64,000 nucleotides of DNA from Bacteroidota bacterium (GCA_027622975.1 JAQBVN010000008.1:1-64000); one strand, 5' to 3'; counted from the stretch's first letter, positions 43,710 to 52,772 are shown. Notes: generated from the letters alone by a model not told the origin. Numbers and translations: made by a program.

Positions 43710-45035
43710 ATGACCCTCCCTCCCTCTCTTTGTTCAGGTCCCATTGCCATTCACTGGTTTCGGCGTGACTTGAGGTGGCAGGATAACCGTGCGCTTCATG
43801 CCGCGCTTCAATCGGACCTTCCCGTGGTCCCCATCTTCATTTTTGACCGTCACATTTTGGAGCGACTTGAAGGACCCGAAGACCGTCGGGTGCAATTCCT
43901 TCACGACCGCTTGGACCAACTCCGCTTGCACGTCCAAGGATGGAGCGATGTGTGGGTTGTACACTCCACACCCGAAGAGGTCATGACCGCCTTGGCGGAA
44001 CAGGCGGATGTCAAGGCTGTGTATGCCAACGAGGATTATGAACCATATGCCGTCAAACGAGACCACAAGGTGGCCAATTTTTGGGAGGAGCGCGGCGTAC
44101 CTTTTCATCGTTTCAAGGACCATGTAATCAAAGCACCGGGTGAGGTACTCAAGCCTGACGGCACGCCTTACACTGTGTTCACTCCGTTCAGCCGTCGTTG
44201 GCAGGCTGAGGTCCGCGCCGACGATGTCGCTCCCGCCCCATCGGAACACCACCTTGGCAATCTTCACCGATTCAGTGCTCCACCCACGCCTGCCTTGACT
44301 GATTTGGGATTTTCCGCCATCAAGGTCTCGTTTCCCGATCCGCACATCGACGCCAAGGTGTTGGCATCCTACGCCGAACGGAGAGACCTCCCTGCCATCT
44401 CTGGGACATCGCGCATCAGTGTTCACCTTCGCTTTGGAACCCTCAGTGTAAGAGAAGCCTACGCCCAAGGAATCAAGCACAGCGATAAATGGGTGACCGA
44501 ACTGGTTTGGAGAGAGTTCTACCAAGCCATCATGGCTGCCTTTCCACACAGCATGGAAAGCGCGTTCAAGCCTGCCTATGACAGGGTGCCGTGGCGGCAT
44601 GATGGGGAGCAATTCGAGGCTTGGAAAGAAGGCCAAACAGGCTATCCTCTCGTGGATGCAGGCATGCGGGAGTTGAAACACACGGGATTCATGCACAACC
44701 GTGTCCGGATGGTCGTGGCTTCTTTTCTGTGCAAGCATTTGTTGCTGGATTGGCGATTGGGCGAGCGTCATTTTGCCGCCCAATTGCTCGATTTTGAACT
44801 TGCGAGCAATGTGGGCGGCTGGCAATGGGCAGCCGGAACTGGATGCGATGCTGCTCCCTATTTTCGGGTCTTCAACCCCACCTCACAGTGGACCAAATTC
44901 GACCCCAAAAGCGACTATGTTCGCCGGTGGGTCCCCGAGTTTGAAAGCCTCTCATACGCTCGCCCCATTGTCGACCATGCCTTTGCGCGTCAACGAGCCA
45001 TAGACACCTACAAACAAGCGTTGACTTCCGAGTGA
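43710..45035 (+). CDS. phrB: Deoxyribodipyrimidine photolyase (class I, cryptochrome/photolyase family)
   Basis: Photolyase uses FAD and light to split UV-induced cyclobutane pyrimidine dimers. The 441-residue protein begins IAIHWFRRDLRWQDNRAL and shows the FAD-binding region ISVHLRFGTLSVREA, the ELVWREFYQAIMAAFP block, and GYPLVDAGMRELKHTGFMHNRVRMVVASFLCKHLLLDWRLGE, with the DNA-binding motif WQWAAGTGCDAAPYFRVFNP. A cryptochrome-DASH type is less likely. Start 43710 is close to the usual N-terminus; ATG 43689 is the alternative. The gene implies sunlight exposure of the host. Confidence 0.95.
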   Translation: MTLPPSLCSGPIAIHWFRRDLRWQDNRALHAALQSDLPVVPIFIFDRHILERLEGPEDRRVQFLHDRLDQLRLHVQGWSDVWVVHSTPEEVMTALAEQADVKAVYANEDYEPYAVKRDHKVANFWEERGVPFHRFKDHVIKAPGEVLKPDGTPYTVFTPFSRRWQAEVRADDVAPAPSEHHLGNLHRFSAPPTPALTDLGFSAIKVSFPDPHIDAKVLASYAERRDLPAISGTSRISVHLRFGTLSVREAYAQGIKHSDKWVTELVWREFYQAIMAAFPHSMESAFKPAYDRVPWRHDGEQFEAWKEGQTGYPLVDAGMRELKHTGFMHNRVRMVVASFLCKHLLLDWRLGERHFAAQLLDFELASNVGGWQWAAGTGCDAAPYFRVFNPTSQWTKFDPKSDYVRRWVPEFESLSYARPIVDHAFARQRAIDTYKQALTSE

Positions 45036-45052
45036 ACCAAGGCGTACCTTGG
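45021..45052 (+). promoter_or_regulatory. Promoter of CoA-transferase gene (leaderless type)
   Basis: TTG (45021-45023), 21 bases, TACCTTGG (45045-45052), four bases, ATG 45057. The promoter overlaps the last codons of the photolyase gene. Confidence 0.6.
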
Positions 45053-45056
45053 ACCC

Positions 45057-46118
45057 ATGCAGGGAATGTTTCAGGGTTTGAAAGTCTTGGACCTGTCCAC
45101 CGTGTTGGCAGGGCCACTTGCCGGGACATTCCTGGCTGAAGGAGGTGCCAGGGTACTCAAAATTGAACCCCCTACTGGGGATGTAACACACACCTGGAAA
45201 TCAAGCTCAGAGAACCACGTTGGCACCTCTGCCTACTACGAATCAGCCAATGAAGGAAAAGAAGTCTTTCGGGTGGATTTGAAAACTCCCCAAGGTCAGA
45301 GTTGGCTCAAGCACGAGCTCGAAGACACCGACGTCTTGATCCAAAACATGAAATGGAGGGATCTTCAAAGCATGGGGTTGATGCCCGATGCTCTAGCCCG
45401 TGATTTCCCGAAGTTGGTTCATGCGCGCCTCGTGGGCTACGAATGGGACACCGACCGATTGGCCTACGACGTCGTGGTTCAAGCTGAAACCGGATTCATG
45501 GCCATGAATGGCCATGCAGAGACTCCCCCTTGCCGTCTGCCCGTGGCCTTGATGGACATCTTGGCCTCACACCAGTTGCGATGTGCCGTGTTGACGGGAC
45601 TCTGGAAACGTGCGGAAGGCTCCGGGGGATGCTATGCCGAAGTCAGTTTGTTGGGTTCTGGCCTGACCGCCTTGGCCAACCAAGGGACAGCCGTGTTGAT
45701 GAACCAAGCCCGCCCCCAAAGAATGGGGTCGCAACATCCCCACATCGCTCCCTATGGAGATTTGCTACCCACCTTGGACGGGGATGTGGTTTTGGCTGTG
45801 GGGAGCGATGTTCAGTTCCTGCACCTTTGTGAGGTCCTTGGATTGGACGAATTGGCCCACGATGCCAAATACAAGGACAACACGCGCAGGCTCGAGCATC
45901 GGGCGCAGCTCATGGCCGTGTTGTCCGAGGCTTCCAAATCTCTGTCTCGCCCGGACCTATTGAAGGCCCTGCACAAGGCCAAAGTGCCTGCTGGCGCCGT
46001 GTTCAATGTGGATGAAGCGCTGAATCAACCCCACGTTCAAGAGGCCTACGTGGTGGGAAAACCAGGTCGACGCAAACTGAAAACCTCAGCCTTCCAGCTG
46101 CACCATTTGTTGCCCTGA
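45057..46118 (+). CDS. CaiB/BaiF family CoA-transferase
   Basis: The 353-residue protein belongs to the class III CoA-transferases: VLDLSTVLAGPLAGTFLAEGGARVLKIEPPTGD at the N-terminus, ESANEGKEVFRVDLKTPQG, and a YDVVVQAETGFMAMNG block. Such enzymes move CoA between carboxylic acids, as in carnitine, bile acid or alpha-methylacyl metabolism. The substrate is not predictable here, and length is a little short of the usual 380-400. Its own promoter makes it independent of photolyase. The 3' end leads into a tandem repeat array. Confidence 0.88.
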   Translation: MQGMFQGLKVLDLSTVLAGPLAGTFLAEGGARVLKIEPPTGDVTHTWKSSSENHVGTSAYYESANEGKEVFRVDLKTPQGQSWLKHELEDTDVLIQNMKWRDLQSMGLMPDALARDFPKLVHARLVGYEWDTDRLAYDVVVQAETGFMAMNGHAETPPCRLPVALMDILASHQLRCAVLTGLWKRAEGSGGCYAEVSLLGSGLTALANQGTAVLMNQARPQRMGSQHPHIAPYGDLLPTLDGDVVLAVGSDVQFLHLCEVLGLDELAHDAKYKDNTRRLEHRAQLMAVLSEASKSLSRPDLLKALHKAKVPAGAVFNVDEALNQPHVQEAYVVGKPGRRKLKTSAFQLHHLLP

Positions 46119-46128
46119 GAAAGAATCC

Positions 46129-46216
46129 TTGGCTCCAACCTCGGCTCCAACCTCGGCTCCAACCTCGGCTCCAACCTCGGCTCCGAAACAAAGGCTCCGA
46201 AACAGAGGCTCCAACC
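46129..46216. repeat. Short tandem repeat array, 12- and 14-bp units, between convergent genes
   Basis: Four 12-bp units (TTGGCTCCAACC, then TCGGCTCCAACC three times) are followed by variant units based on GGCTCCGAAACA and a final GGCTCCAACC. It occupies almost the entire gap between the CoA-transferase stop and the lytic transglycosylase stop. Confidence 0.92.
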
Positions 46217-46240
46217 CTTTGCGATCGCCTTTCTTGTTCC

Positions 46241-47179
46241 TTACGGTTGGACTGGAATCCTGACCTCGTACCGTTTCCCCGTGGGAACCTCGAGGTAGTC
46301 CTTGCGCATCCAAGGATTGAAAGCCTTCAGCTCTCGAAGAGTGGTGTGATGGTCTAAAGCAAACGTCGACAAATCAGTCACAGAGGTCGTCACGTCTACT
46401 TTGTCGTACACCAAAGGACTGTAGACATCCTTGGACGACAAATGAAAACCATATCGCTCTGGAGTTTCCATCACCTCCCTCAATGCAAGCAGGCGATACA
46501 CATACCGCGCCGTTTCAGAATTGAGATGAAGATCCCAGTACGTTTGGACGTGCTGATCATCCAATGCATTTTCCACCCCTGCCTGCCCCATGTTGTACGA
46601 AGCGGCAGCCAGCACCCAACTTCCAAAGCGCGCTTGGGCCTTTTTGAGATATGCACATGCGGCTCGCGTGGATTTTTCAACGTGATAACGCTCATCGACT
46701 GTGCCTGACACTTCCAATCCAAACTCTGGCGCAGTTCCTTTCATGAACTGCCAAAACCCCGTAGCACCCGCAGAACTCACGGCTTGGCTCAACCCACTTT
46801 CAATGACTGCGAGGTATTTGAAATCCTCGGGCACCCCTTCCTCAGCCAAAATCGGCTCAATCACAGGAAACCAACGCGATGCACGCTTCAAGTACAGAAT
46901 GGTGGAACTGTGACGGTAGGTGTTGACCACCAGCTCCATGTCCAATGCTTCACGGACCCCAAAATCATGCATGGGGACGGGTTCTCCAAACAACGTCAAT
47001 TCTCCCGGCACCGCGGGCGCGATCACTGGTGCATGACGGGGTGTGACGACGGCAAACTCAGGAACCTTGCTGGCCTCGGTGGTGTTGGCTGTCCATGCCA
47101 TCATTCCACCGAGGATTGCGATTGTTCCAACAAACTTCCAACCCAGTGAGGATTGAGCAGGGGTATTCAATGCATCCAT
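46241..47179 (-). CDS. Lytic transglycosylase (SLT domain, MltD-like)
   Basis: The 312-residue protein has a signal/anchor (FVGTIAILGGMMAW), an SLT domain with catalytic Glu in AVIESGLSQAVSSAGATGFWQFM and the AAASYNMGQAG motif, and a C-terminal LysM-like segment (TTLRELKAFNPW). It cleaves peptidoglycan glycan strands between MurNAc and GlcNAc, forming 1,6-anhydro ends. Upstream of ATG 47179, GACATTTG lies 7 bases away, a one-base variant of the promoter element. rfbC ends 112 nt upstream. Confidence 0.9.
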   Translation of the reverse strand: MDALNTPAQSSLGWKFVGTIAILGGMMAWTANTTEASKVPEFAVVTPRHAPVIAPAVPGELTLFGEPVPMHDFGVREALDMELVVNTYRHSSTILYLKRASRWFPVIEPILAEEGVPEDFKYLAVIESGLSQAVSSAGATGFWQFMKGTAPEFGLEVSGTVDERYHVEKSTRAACAYLKKAQARFGSWVLAAASYNMGQAGVENALDDQHVQTYWDLHLNSETARYVYRLLALREVMETPERYGFHLSSKDVYSPLVYDKVDVTTSVTDLSTFALDHHTTLRELKAFNPWMRKDYLEVPTGKRYEVRIPVQP

Positions 47180-47291
47180 CAGACCTCAAATGTCAACGTC
47201 ATCCACCCCGTTTGGGCTGTGCTTCTCACAGACTTTCAACAGCCGATGACGCACAACTCCAGTTGCAATTCAACCACGAATTGACAGGGGG

Positions 47292-47837
47292 TCAAAATGG
47301 AGATTGAAAGTCCAAAAATCCGGGAGCCGCCGCATCCTTGACACTCAATGACGGTTCCGTCGTCCCCCAATCAATGGCGAGGTTTGGATCATCCCAACGC
47401 AGAGCGCCTTCTGCTGTGGGCTCGTACAGTCCCGTGCACAGGTAGTGAAAGATGGTTTGGTCTTCGAGCGCCAAAAATCCGTGCCCAAATCCCGGGGGAA
47501 TCCAATATTGCCAACCCTCCTCGCCGGACAACCGCACAGCGTGGTGCTGTCCGTACGTGGGGCTGTCCTTCCGGAGGTCCACCGCCACATCCAAGACTGA
47601 ACCACTCACCACCCGGACCAATTTGCCTTGCTCATGAGGTGGGGCTTGAAAATGCAGCCCCCGTAGCACCCCCTTCGAGGAACGACTTTCGTTGGCCTGC
47701 ACAAATTGCACCTCGGATCCAACGGCCTGATTGAACAGGGTTTGATTCCACGTCTCAGAAAAGCTTCCACGGCTGTCACCAAACACCCTTGGCTTCACCA
47801 AGAGCAGTCCGGCAATGGGGAGTTGTTGAATTTCCAT
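47292..47837 (-). CDS. rfbC: dTDP-4-dehydrorhamnose 3,5-epimerase
   Basis: RfbC/RmlC converts dTDP-4-keto-6-deoxyglucose to dTDP-4-keto-rhamnose for L-rhamnose in surface polysaccharide. The 181-residue protein has the cupin fold motifs: VKPRVFGDSRGSFSETWN, SRSSKGVLRGLHFQ (catalytic His), GSVLDVAVDLRKDSPTYG and WIPPGFGHGFLAL. The other rml genes are absent from the window. It is downstream of a Wza-like gene, separated by 113 nt, consistent with an export/polysaccharide locus edge. Confidence 0.95.
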   Translation of the reverse strand: MEIQQLPIAGLLLVKPRVFGDSRGSFSETWNQTLFNQAVGSEVQFVQANESRSSKGVLRGLHFQAPPHEQGKLVRVVSGSVLDVAVDLRKDSPTYGQHHAVRLSGEEGWQYWIPPGFGHGFLALEDQTIFHYLCTGLYEPTAEGALRWDDPNLAIDWGTTEPSLSVKDAAAPGFLDFQSPF

Positions 47838-47950
47838 GGCTCAATCAGCGTCACAATGCGATGGCTTCCGACGACACCCGCGATCTTGACTCCCAGGCAG
47901 AGGGATGCATCGCACAAGCGCACTCAAAGCCTGGAGACCGACCTCTCTTC

Positions 47951-48742
47951 TCATTGGGAAACCAACACTTGGTAGGTCAACCACAAGGAAGTGAACGTGG
48001 TGATGAGCTGCGCCACAGGGGCGACATCACTCAAGACCTCCCGGACAATCTGGGGATTGGATTCGACGTAGATGATGTCATTCGCTTGGACCACGGTTCG
48101 GGCTGCCCTCATCCCTTCGATGGTGCTCAGGTCCATGGAAAAAATTTGGTTGTCATCCTCGACTTGGCGAATCAACTTCACCCGGCTAGAGCGACCTCTT
48201 TGGCGGATCCCGCCGGCCTGGGCCAACACTTCGACCACAGTTGTATTTTGATTCTCCAGTGTGATCACCGCCGCCTGTCCGGCCTCTCCTGGGAACACCA
48301 GGACTCGGTTGTTCACCACGGCAATCAAGGCATAAGGATCAACATATTCGGCAGCGTATGCTTCTTGAACCCTTTCCTCGGCCTCTTCCATCGTCAAGCC
48401 CTCCAGCAACACCGGACCGACCTCCGGCAAATCCACTGTCCCGTTGGGCTCCACCCGATACACCACCCCGCCACGTTGCTGTTGTTGTAGCATTTGCTGT
48501 CCCCCTCCTTCCTCGAGCGCCCCAGCCGTCATGGCCATCAGGCGCTGTCCCTTGTTGGAATAAAGTTGCACGGTCAAACGATCGTTTGGCGCGATTGTGT
48601 ACTCTACACCTTGTGCCTTGGACAAATCATCGAAGACAAATTCGGCCGAGGTTTTGAACATCAAATCACGGTTGACGTTGCATCCTGCCAACAGAGCACC
48701 TAGCACCGAAAGCAGCACAATGGGAACGACGTTTCTCATCAT
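47951..48742 (-). CDS. Polysaccharide biosynthesis/export lipoprotein (Wza-like)
   Basis: The 263-residue protein has a lipoprotein signal (LSVLGALLAGC, Cys21) and the poly-export plus SLBB domains: YTIAPNDRLTVQLYSNKGQRL and NRVLVFPGEAGQAAVITLENQNTTVVEVLAQAGG. Wza proteins form the outer-membrane channel for capsule or exopolysaccharide. The C-terminus is a membrane-spanning-type helix (FTSLWLTYQVLVSQ). ATG 48742 is fixed by TACCTTCG five bases upstream; the gene diverges from GNAT/mltG. Confidence 0.9.
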   Translation of the reverse strand: MMRNVVPIVLLSVLGALLAGCNVNRDLMFKTSAEFVFDDLSKAQGVEYTIAPNDRLTVQLYSNKGQRLMAMTAGALEEGGGQQMLQQQQRGGVVYRVEPNGTVDLPEVGPVLLEGLTMEEAEERVQEAYAAEYVDPYALIAVVNNRVLVFPGEAGQAAVITLENQNTTVVEVLAQAGGIRQRGRSSRVKLIRQVEDDNQIFSMDLSTIEGMRAARTVVQANDIIYVESNPQIVREVLSDVAPVAQLITTFTSLWLTYQVLVSQ

Positions 48743-48771
48743 GTGCCCGAAGGTACGGCTATCTTCGCGCT
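48743..48771. promoter_or_regulatory. Mirror-image divergent leaderless promoters, Wza-like / GNAT genes
   Basis: The 29-bp gap holds TACCTTCG on the minus strand (48755-48748) five bases from ATG 48742, and TATCTTCG on the plus strand (48760-48767) four bases from GTG 48772. The layout repeats that of the dapD/ruvX gap, also 29 bp. Confidence 0.58.
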
Positions 48772-49308
48772 GTGTTGAATTCTGCCCATCACAGATTGCG
48801 CGCCATGGAGCCTCAAGACTTGGAGTTGCTCTTCGACTGGGAAAATGACAGTGCGCACTGGTGGATGGGGGCGACCAACCTCCCCATCAGCCGCGAAGCC
48901 ATGCGCAATTTCATCGCTGGGAATCACGACGTGTATCGCGATCGTCAGCTTCGTTGGATGCTGGATGCCCAGGTGGACGAGGCGTGGCAAACCATCGGGG
49001 CCCTCGACCTTTACGATGTGGATCCCAGGCACTTGAGGGCAGGCACCGCCATTCACATCGTAGAGCCCGCACGCCGTCAAGGTCATGGATTGGAAGGCCT
49101 GCGTTTGTTGAAGGCTTATGCCCACCATCACTTGGGCCTCCGACAAGTCTATGCCGAAATCCCGAGCGGCCATGTTGCCTCCGAGGCTCTGTTTGGTGCT
49201 GCCGGTTTTGAAATGTCTGGCATGATGGCCTCGTGGATTCGATCACCTCATGGGTGGAAGGATGTTTCCGTTTGGCAATGTTTGTTTGACAAACCCTGCG
49301 ACCCATGA
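48772..49308 (+). CDS. GNAT-family N-acetyltransferase
   Basis: The 178-residue protein has the Gcn5-related acetyltransferase layout: RAMEPQDLELLFDWENDSAHWW, IGALDLYDVDPRHLRAGTAIHI, RRQGHGLEGLRLLKAYAHHHLGLRQVYAEI and the FGAAGFEMSG end. Such enzymes acetylate small molecules or protein amines from acetyl-CoA. The substrate is unknown; it resembles the RimJ/RimL-type GNATs. GTG 48772 is supported by promoter spacing, although the ATG at 48805 is possible. Its stop overlaps the mltG start by four bases. Confidence 0.85.
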   Translation: MLNSAHHRLRAMEPQDLELLFDWENDSAHWWMGATNLPISREAMRNFIAGNHDVYRDRQLRWMLDAQVDEAWQTIGALDLYDVDPRHLRAGTAIHIVEPARRQGHGLEGLRLLKAYAHHHLGLRQVYAEIPSGHVASEALFGAAGFEMSGMMASWIRSPHGWKDVSVWQCLFDKPCDP

Positions 49309-50318
49309 CACGAAAACGTCGTGCCTCGCTTTCCACATGGATCGTGGGAATCTTGGGATGCATGGTCCTGGTTGGAACCTGCGCTTGGTGGGGTTACAAC
49401 CGATGCTTCTCGACCCCTTGGTTGTCGTCACCGACTTGTGTGGACATCTCACCCCACACCGCAGCCCCTGAGCGTCTTCAAATCGTCATGACTCAACTCG
49501 AAGCAGTGGACCATGCATCGATGCTGCATACGTACCTCTCTGTGCGGGGTTGGCAGGACCGTCTCAAGGTCGGTCGTTACTGCCTTCATCCCGACGAGTC
49601 CATCGCAACAAGCGCCGCGAGAATGGTCTCGGGAGACCGAGAAGTGGTACGCGTGGTTGTGAGATCTGGACGTGATTTGGGACCCATTGCAGGCACCATG
49701 ACACGGCGCTTGTTTGCCGACAGCATCGCGATGATGGAGGTGCTAGGGCGCGACAGCATGTTGTGGCGCATTCTTCCCAATACCTACGAATTGTGGTGGG
49801 AAACCGATGAAACTGGCTTGGCACAACGTTTAATCCGGGAACATGACACATGGTGGACCGAAGAGCGACTGGCAAGGGCCAGGGCCTTGGGACTGACCCC
49901 GCGAGAAGCCACCATTCTAGCCTCCATCGTCCAAGCTGAAACTGCCGCCTTGTCTGAAGCGCCCATGGTCGCTGGCCTCTACCTCAACCGTCTGAGGATT
50001 GGCATGGCCTTGCAGGCCGATCCAACCTTGATTTTTGCGCTGAATGATCCGAGCATTCGCCGCGTCCTGGACGTCCACAAAGAAGTGGACTCTCCCTACA
50101 ACACCTACAAGAATGCAGGCCTCCCTCCCGGACCGATTCGGGTTGTTGACCCCCGATACATCCAGAGTGTGTTGCATCCCGCCGAGCATGACCACCTGTA
50201 CATGTGTGCCGAGCCCGGTGGTGAAGGAACCCACCGTTTTGCAACCACCTACCGAGAACATCTCCGCAATGCCCGGGCGTACCAACGGTGGCTGAATCAA
50301 CAACGCATCTTTCGATGA
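49305..50318 (+). CDS. mltG: Endolytic transglycosylase MltG
   Basis: MltG cuts nascent peptidoglycan strands near the inner membrane and helps end glycan chain growth. The 337-residue protein has an N-terminal membrane anchor (LSTWIVGILGCMVLVGTCAWW), a LysM-like segment, and the catalytic YceG domain: ATILASIVQAETAALSEAP (catalytic Glu), LYLNRLRIGMALQADPTLIFAL, SPYNTYKNAGLPPGPI and a C-terminal GTHRFATTYREH. ATGA overlaps on both sides link it to the GNAT and DUF5916 genes. Confidence 0.95.
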   Translation: MTRKRRASLSTWIVGILGCMVLVGTCAWWGYNRCFSTPWLSSPTCVDISPHTAAPERLQIVMTQLEAVDHASMLHTYLSVRGWQDRLKVGRYCLHPDESIATSAARMVSGDREVVRVVVRSGRDLGPIAGTMTRRLFADSIAMMEVLGRDSMLWRILPNTYELWWETDETGLAQRLIREHDTWWTEERLARARALGLTPREATILASIVQAETAALSEAPMVAGLYLNRLRIGMALQADPTLIFALNDPSIRRVLDVHKEVDSPYNTYKNAGLPPGPIRVVDPRYIQSVLHPAEHDHLYMCAEPGGEGTHRFATTYREHLRNARAYQRWLNQQRIFR

Positions 50319-52744
50319 GGAAGGGCATTTCTGGCATTTGTCGAGGCCTCATGGCCTTGGGTGCTTTGTCAGCATGGTGTTTGGACGACCTTCAGGCCCA
50401 AACGCCCTACAATTTGCGCAACCAAGAGGCCACTGCCTACCGGCTTCAATCGCCTCCCACCCGTGATGGATTCTTGGACGAAGAGGTATGGCGGACTCAC
50501 CCCGGAGCGACTCATTTCACCCAAAACTCCCCTTTTCCCAACACCGCACCTCACCACAAGACCACGTTCTGGGTTGCCTATGACGACCACAACCTCTATG
50601 TGGCTGCCTTCATGGAGGACAATGCCCCTGATTCTATTTTACAACAGCTCAGCGAGCGCGACTTCATTGAGAATTCAGATGAATTCGGGTTTTGGGTAAG
50701 CCCTTACAACGATGGCATCAACGCGGTGGGATTTGTCACCACCCCTCGCGGGCTGATGTCGGATTTCATCCTGACCGCCAATGGCGATGACCCTGCTTGG
50801 AATGGTGTCTGGGAGGCCAAAAGCGCCATCCATGCCGGTGGATGGTCCACAGAGATTCGAATCCCTTGGAGTCAATTTCGGATGCCCAAACGGGAAAGCA
50901 ACGAGACCCAAACATGGGGGATGAACGCATGGCGGATTGTGCGTCGGACACGTGAAGAATCTGTTTGGAATGCGCTTGACCCCACCCAAGATGGATGGGT
51001 GAACCAAGGCGGGGTGCTGCGAGGCATTCAAGGCGTCAACACCCCTCCTCGCGTCGCGGTCTTTCCCTACCTAAGCACCTACGCGCAGACGGCATTGGAT
51101 GACAATGGAACGCGGCAATGGGCGCTTCCATTCAATGGTGGTCTCGACGCCAAGGTCGGCCTTGGAGACGCCTTCACTGTGGACATGACGTTGGTGCCCG
51201 ATTTTGGCCAAGTGGTGGCGGACAACCTCGTGCTCAACTTGAGTCCCTATGAGGTGCGTTTTGACGAAAACCGCCCTTTCTTCTTAGAAGGGACTGACCT
51301 GTTCAACAAGGGCGGGCTCTTCTACAGCCGACGCGTAGGATCCGAGGGTCAACTGTTCAATGCCACCAAGTTCAGCGGAAGAACATCTTCGAGCACGGGG
51401 CTGGGCGTGTTTCAAGCCTTGGCAAGAGATTCCACCTTGGAGGGCGAAGGACTTACGTCTTACACCGTGGCTGTTGTAGACCAAAACCTCCCCAACAATG
51501 GATACATCACGGCCTTGAGCACTGCCACGGTCCGGACCGGTTCGCGTCGCGATGCCTATGTCCAAGGCGCCGAGTTCAATGTCCGCAACAAAGCGAACAG
51601 CCTCATGGTGGGCGGGAGTGCTGCTGTGAACACCATGGAACAAGGGGACACACTCAGCCATGAGGAGGGACACAAGTGGTCCCTCATGGCTGCACGAACC
51701 TCCGGCAATTTCAGATGGAATTTGGGGCATTACAGAGAATCGGAATCGTTCAACCCCAACGACCTTGGATACCTCGCAGCTCCCAATGAAGTCGTGTCTT
51801 TTGGCGGTTTGGAATATGCCCTGTATCAACCCTTCGGCGGGTTCAACCGCATGTGGTGGGAAGTCAACACTGAACACACCCAGCTGTTCGAACCTCGCGC
51901 TTTCAGCAATTGGACCATGCAAAGTGAATGGGGGGCAATCACCCGGCGTTTCTGGTTCAACAAATTGACTTTGGAATGGCAACCGCGTCAAGGCCAGGAT
52001 TTCTTTGCCTCCCGCATCGATGGCATCCCTTGGACCACACCGTCATCGGGGGGAATCGGTGCTGTGACCTCCACCGACTACCGAAAGGCCATCGCCCTCG
52101 ATGCGTTTGTGAAGCGCGTTTGGCGCCCAAACCACCCGGATTGGCAGGAATTCTATGTTCGCGTGGCGCCTCGCTTTCGGTTTTCCGACCACTTCAGTGC
52201 CAACTACGTGTGGAGCTGGCAAGTGCGAAAAAACGAACAAGGCTGGGCAGATCTTTTCGAGGACGACATCTGGGGTGGTCCCGTGAGTTTGTTTGGACAA
52301 CGAGAAAACACGAGTCACACCCACGTGCTTTCAGCATCTTACCTGTTCAATCCGCGGCTGAGTCTTTCGGCCCGCATTCGCCACTACTGGAGTGTTGTCG
52401 ACTACCACAACTTCTTTGAACTGCAAAGCGATGGGAGTTTGGTCCAAACACCTTGGGCAGACACCTTCATGAATGCTGATGGCATCACCTCACCGCAGGA
52501 CGTCAATTACAACGCATGGAGCGTGGACTGGGTGTGTCGGTGGATTTTTTCGCCAGGCAGCGAAATGAACGTCGTGTGGAAGAACACCCTGAACAGCAGA
52601 GGCAACGTGCTCGCCTCTTCTTATGCTGACAATTGGGAATTGATGCTGCAAGAAGGGTTCGTCAACTCACTGTCTATGAGGGTATTATACTACCTTGATT
52701 ACAGCATGATTGACCCCAAAAGAGCCCCCACCAACCGGCAATGA
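50315..52744 (+). CDS. DUF5916 outer-membrane protein with CBM9-like domain
   Basis: The 809-residue protein has a signal peptide (GLMALGALSAWCLDDLQAQ), an N-terminal carbohydrate-binding family 9-like domain (DGFLDEEVWRTHPGATHF, FWVAYDDHNLYVAAFMED) and a DUF5916 domain predicted as an outer-membrane beta barrel (MTLVPDFGQVVADNLVLNLSPYEVRFDENRPFFLEGTDLF). These proteins are common in Bacteroidota and Gemmatimonadota and probably bind or take up glycans or other ligands; no function is proven. Its ATG (50315) overlaps the mltG stop. Confidence 0.88.
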   Translation: MRKGISGICRGLMALGALSAWCLDDLQAQTPYNLRNQEATAYRLQSPPTRDGFLDEEVWRTHPGATHFTQNSPFPNTAPHHKTTFWVAYDDHNLYVAAFMEDNAPDSILQQLSERDFIENSDEFGFWVSPYNDGINAVGFVTTPRGLMSDFILTANGDDPAWNGVWEAKSAIHAGGWSTEIRIPWSQFRMPKRESNETQTWGMNAWRIVRRTREESVWNALDPTQDGWVNQGGVLRGIQGVNTPPRVAVFPYLSTYAQTALDDNGTRQWALPFNGGLDAKVGLGDAFTVDMTLVPDFGQVVADNLVLNLSPYEVRFDENRPFFLEGTDLFNKGGLFYSRRVGSEGQLFNATKFSGRTSSSTGLGVFQALARDSTLEGEGLTSYTVAVVDQNLPNNGYITALSTATVRTGSRRDAYVQGAEFNVRNKANSLMVGGSAAVNTMEQGDTLSHEEGHKWSLMAARTSGNFRWNLGHYRESESFNPNDLGYLAAPNEVVSFGGLEYALYQPFGGFNRMWWEVNTEHTQLFEPRAFSNWTMQSEWGAITRRFWFNKLTLEWQPRQGQDFFASRIDGIPWTTPSSGGIGAVTSTDYRKAIALDAFVKRVWRPNHPDWQEFYVRVAPRFRFSDHFSANYVWSWQVRKNEQGWADLFEDDIWGGPVSLFGQRENTSHTHVLSASYLFNPRLSLSARIRHYWSVVDYHNFFELQSDGSLVQTPWADTFMNADGITSPQDVNYNAWSVDWVCRWIFSPGSEMNVVWKNTLNSRGNVLASSYADNWELMLQEGFVNSLSMRVLYYLDYSMIDPKRAPTNRQ

Positions 52745-52772
52745 CCAATCGTTGACGAGGCTGTTGATGGGC

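Noticed and set aside
46129-46216. Whether the GGCTCC repeats form a CRISPR array
   Set aside because: The units are 12-14 bp with no spacers of constant length and no cas genes nearby.
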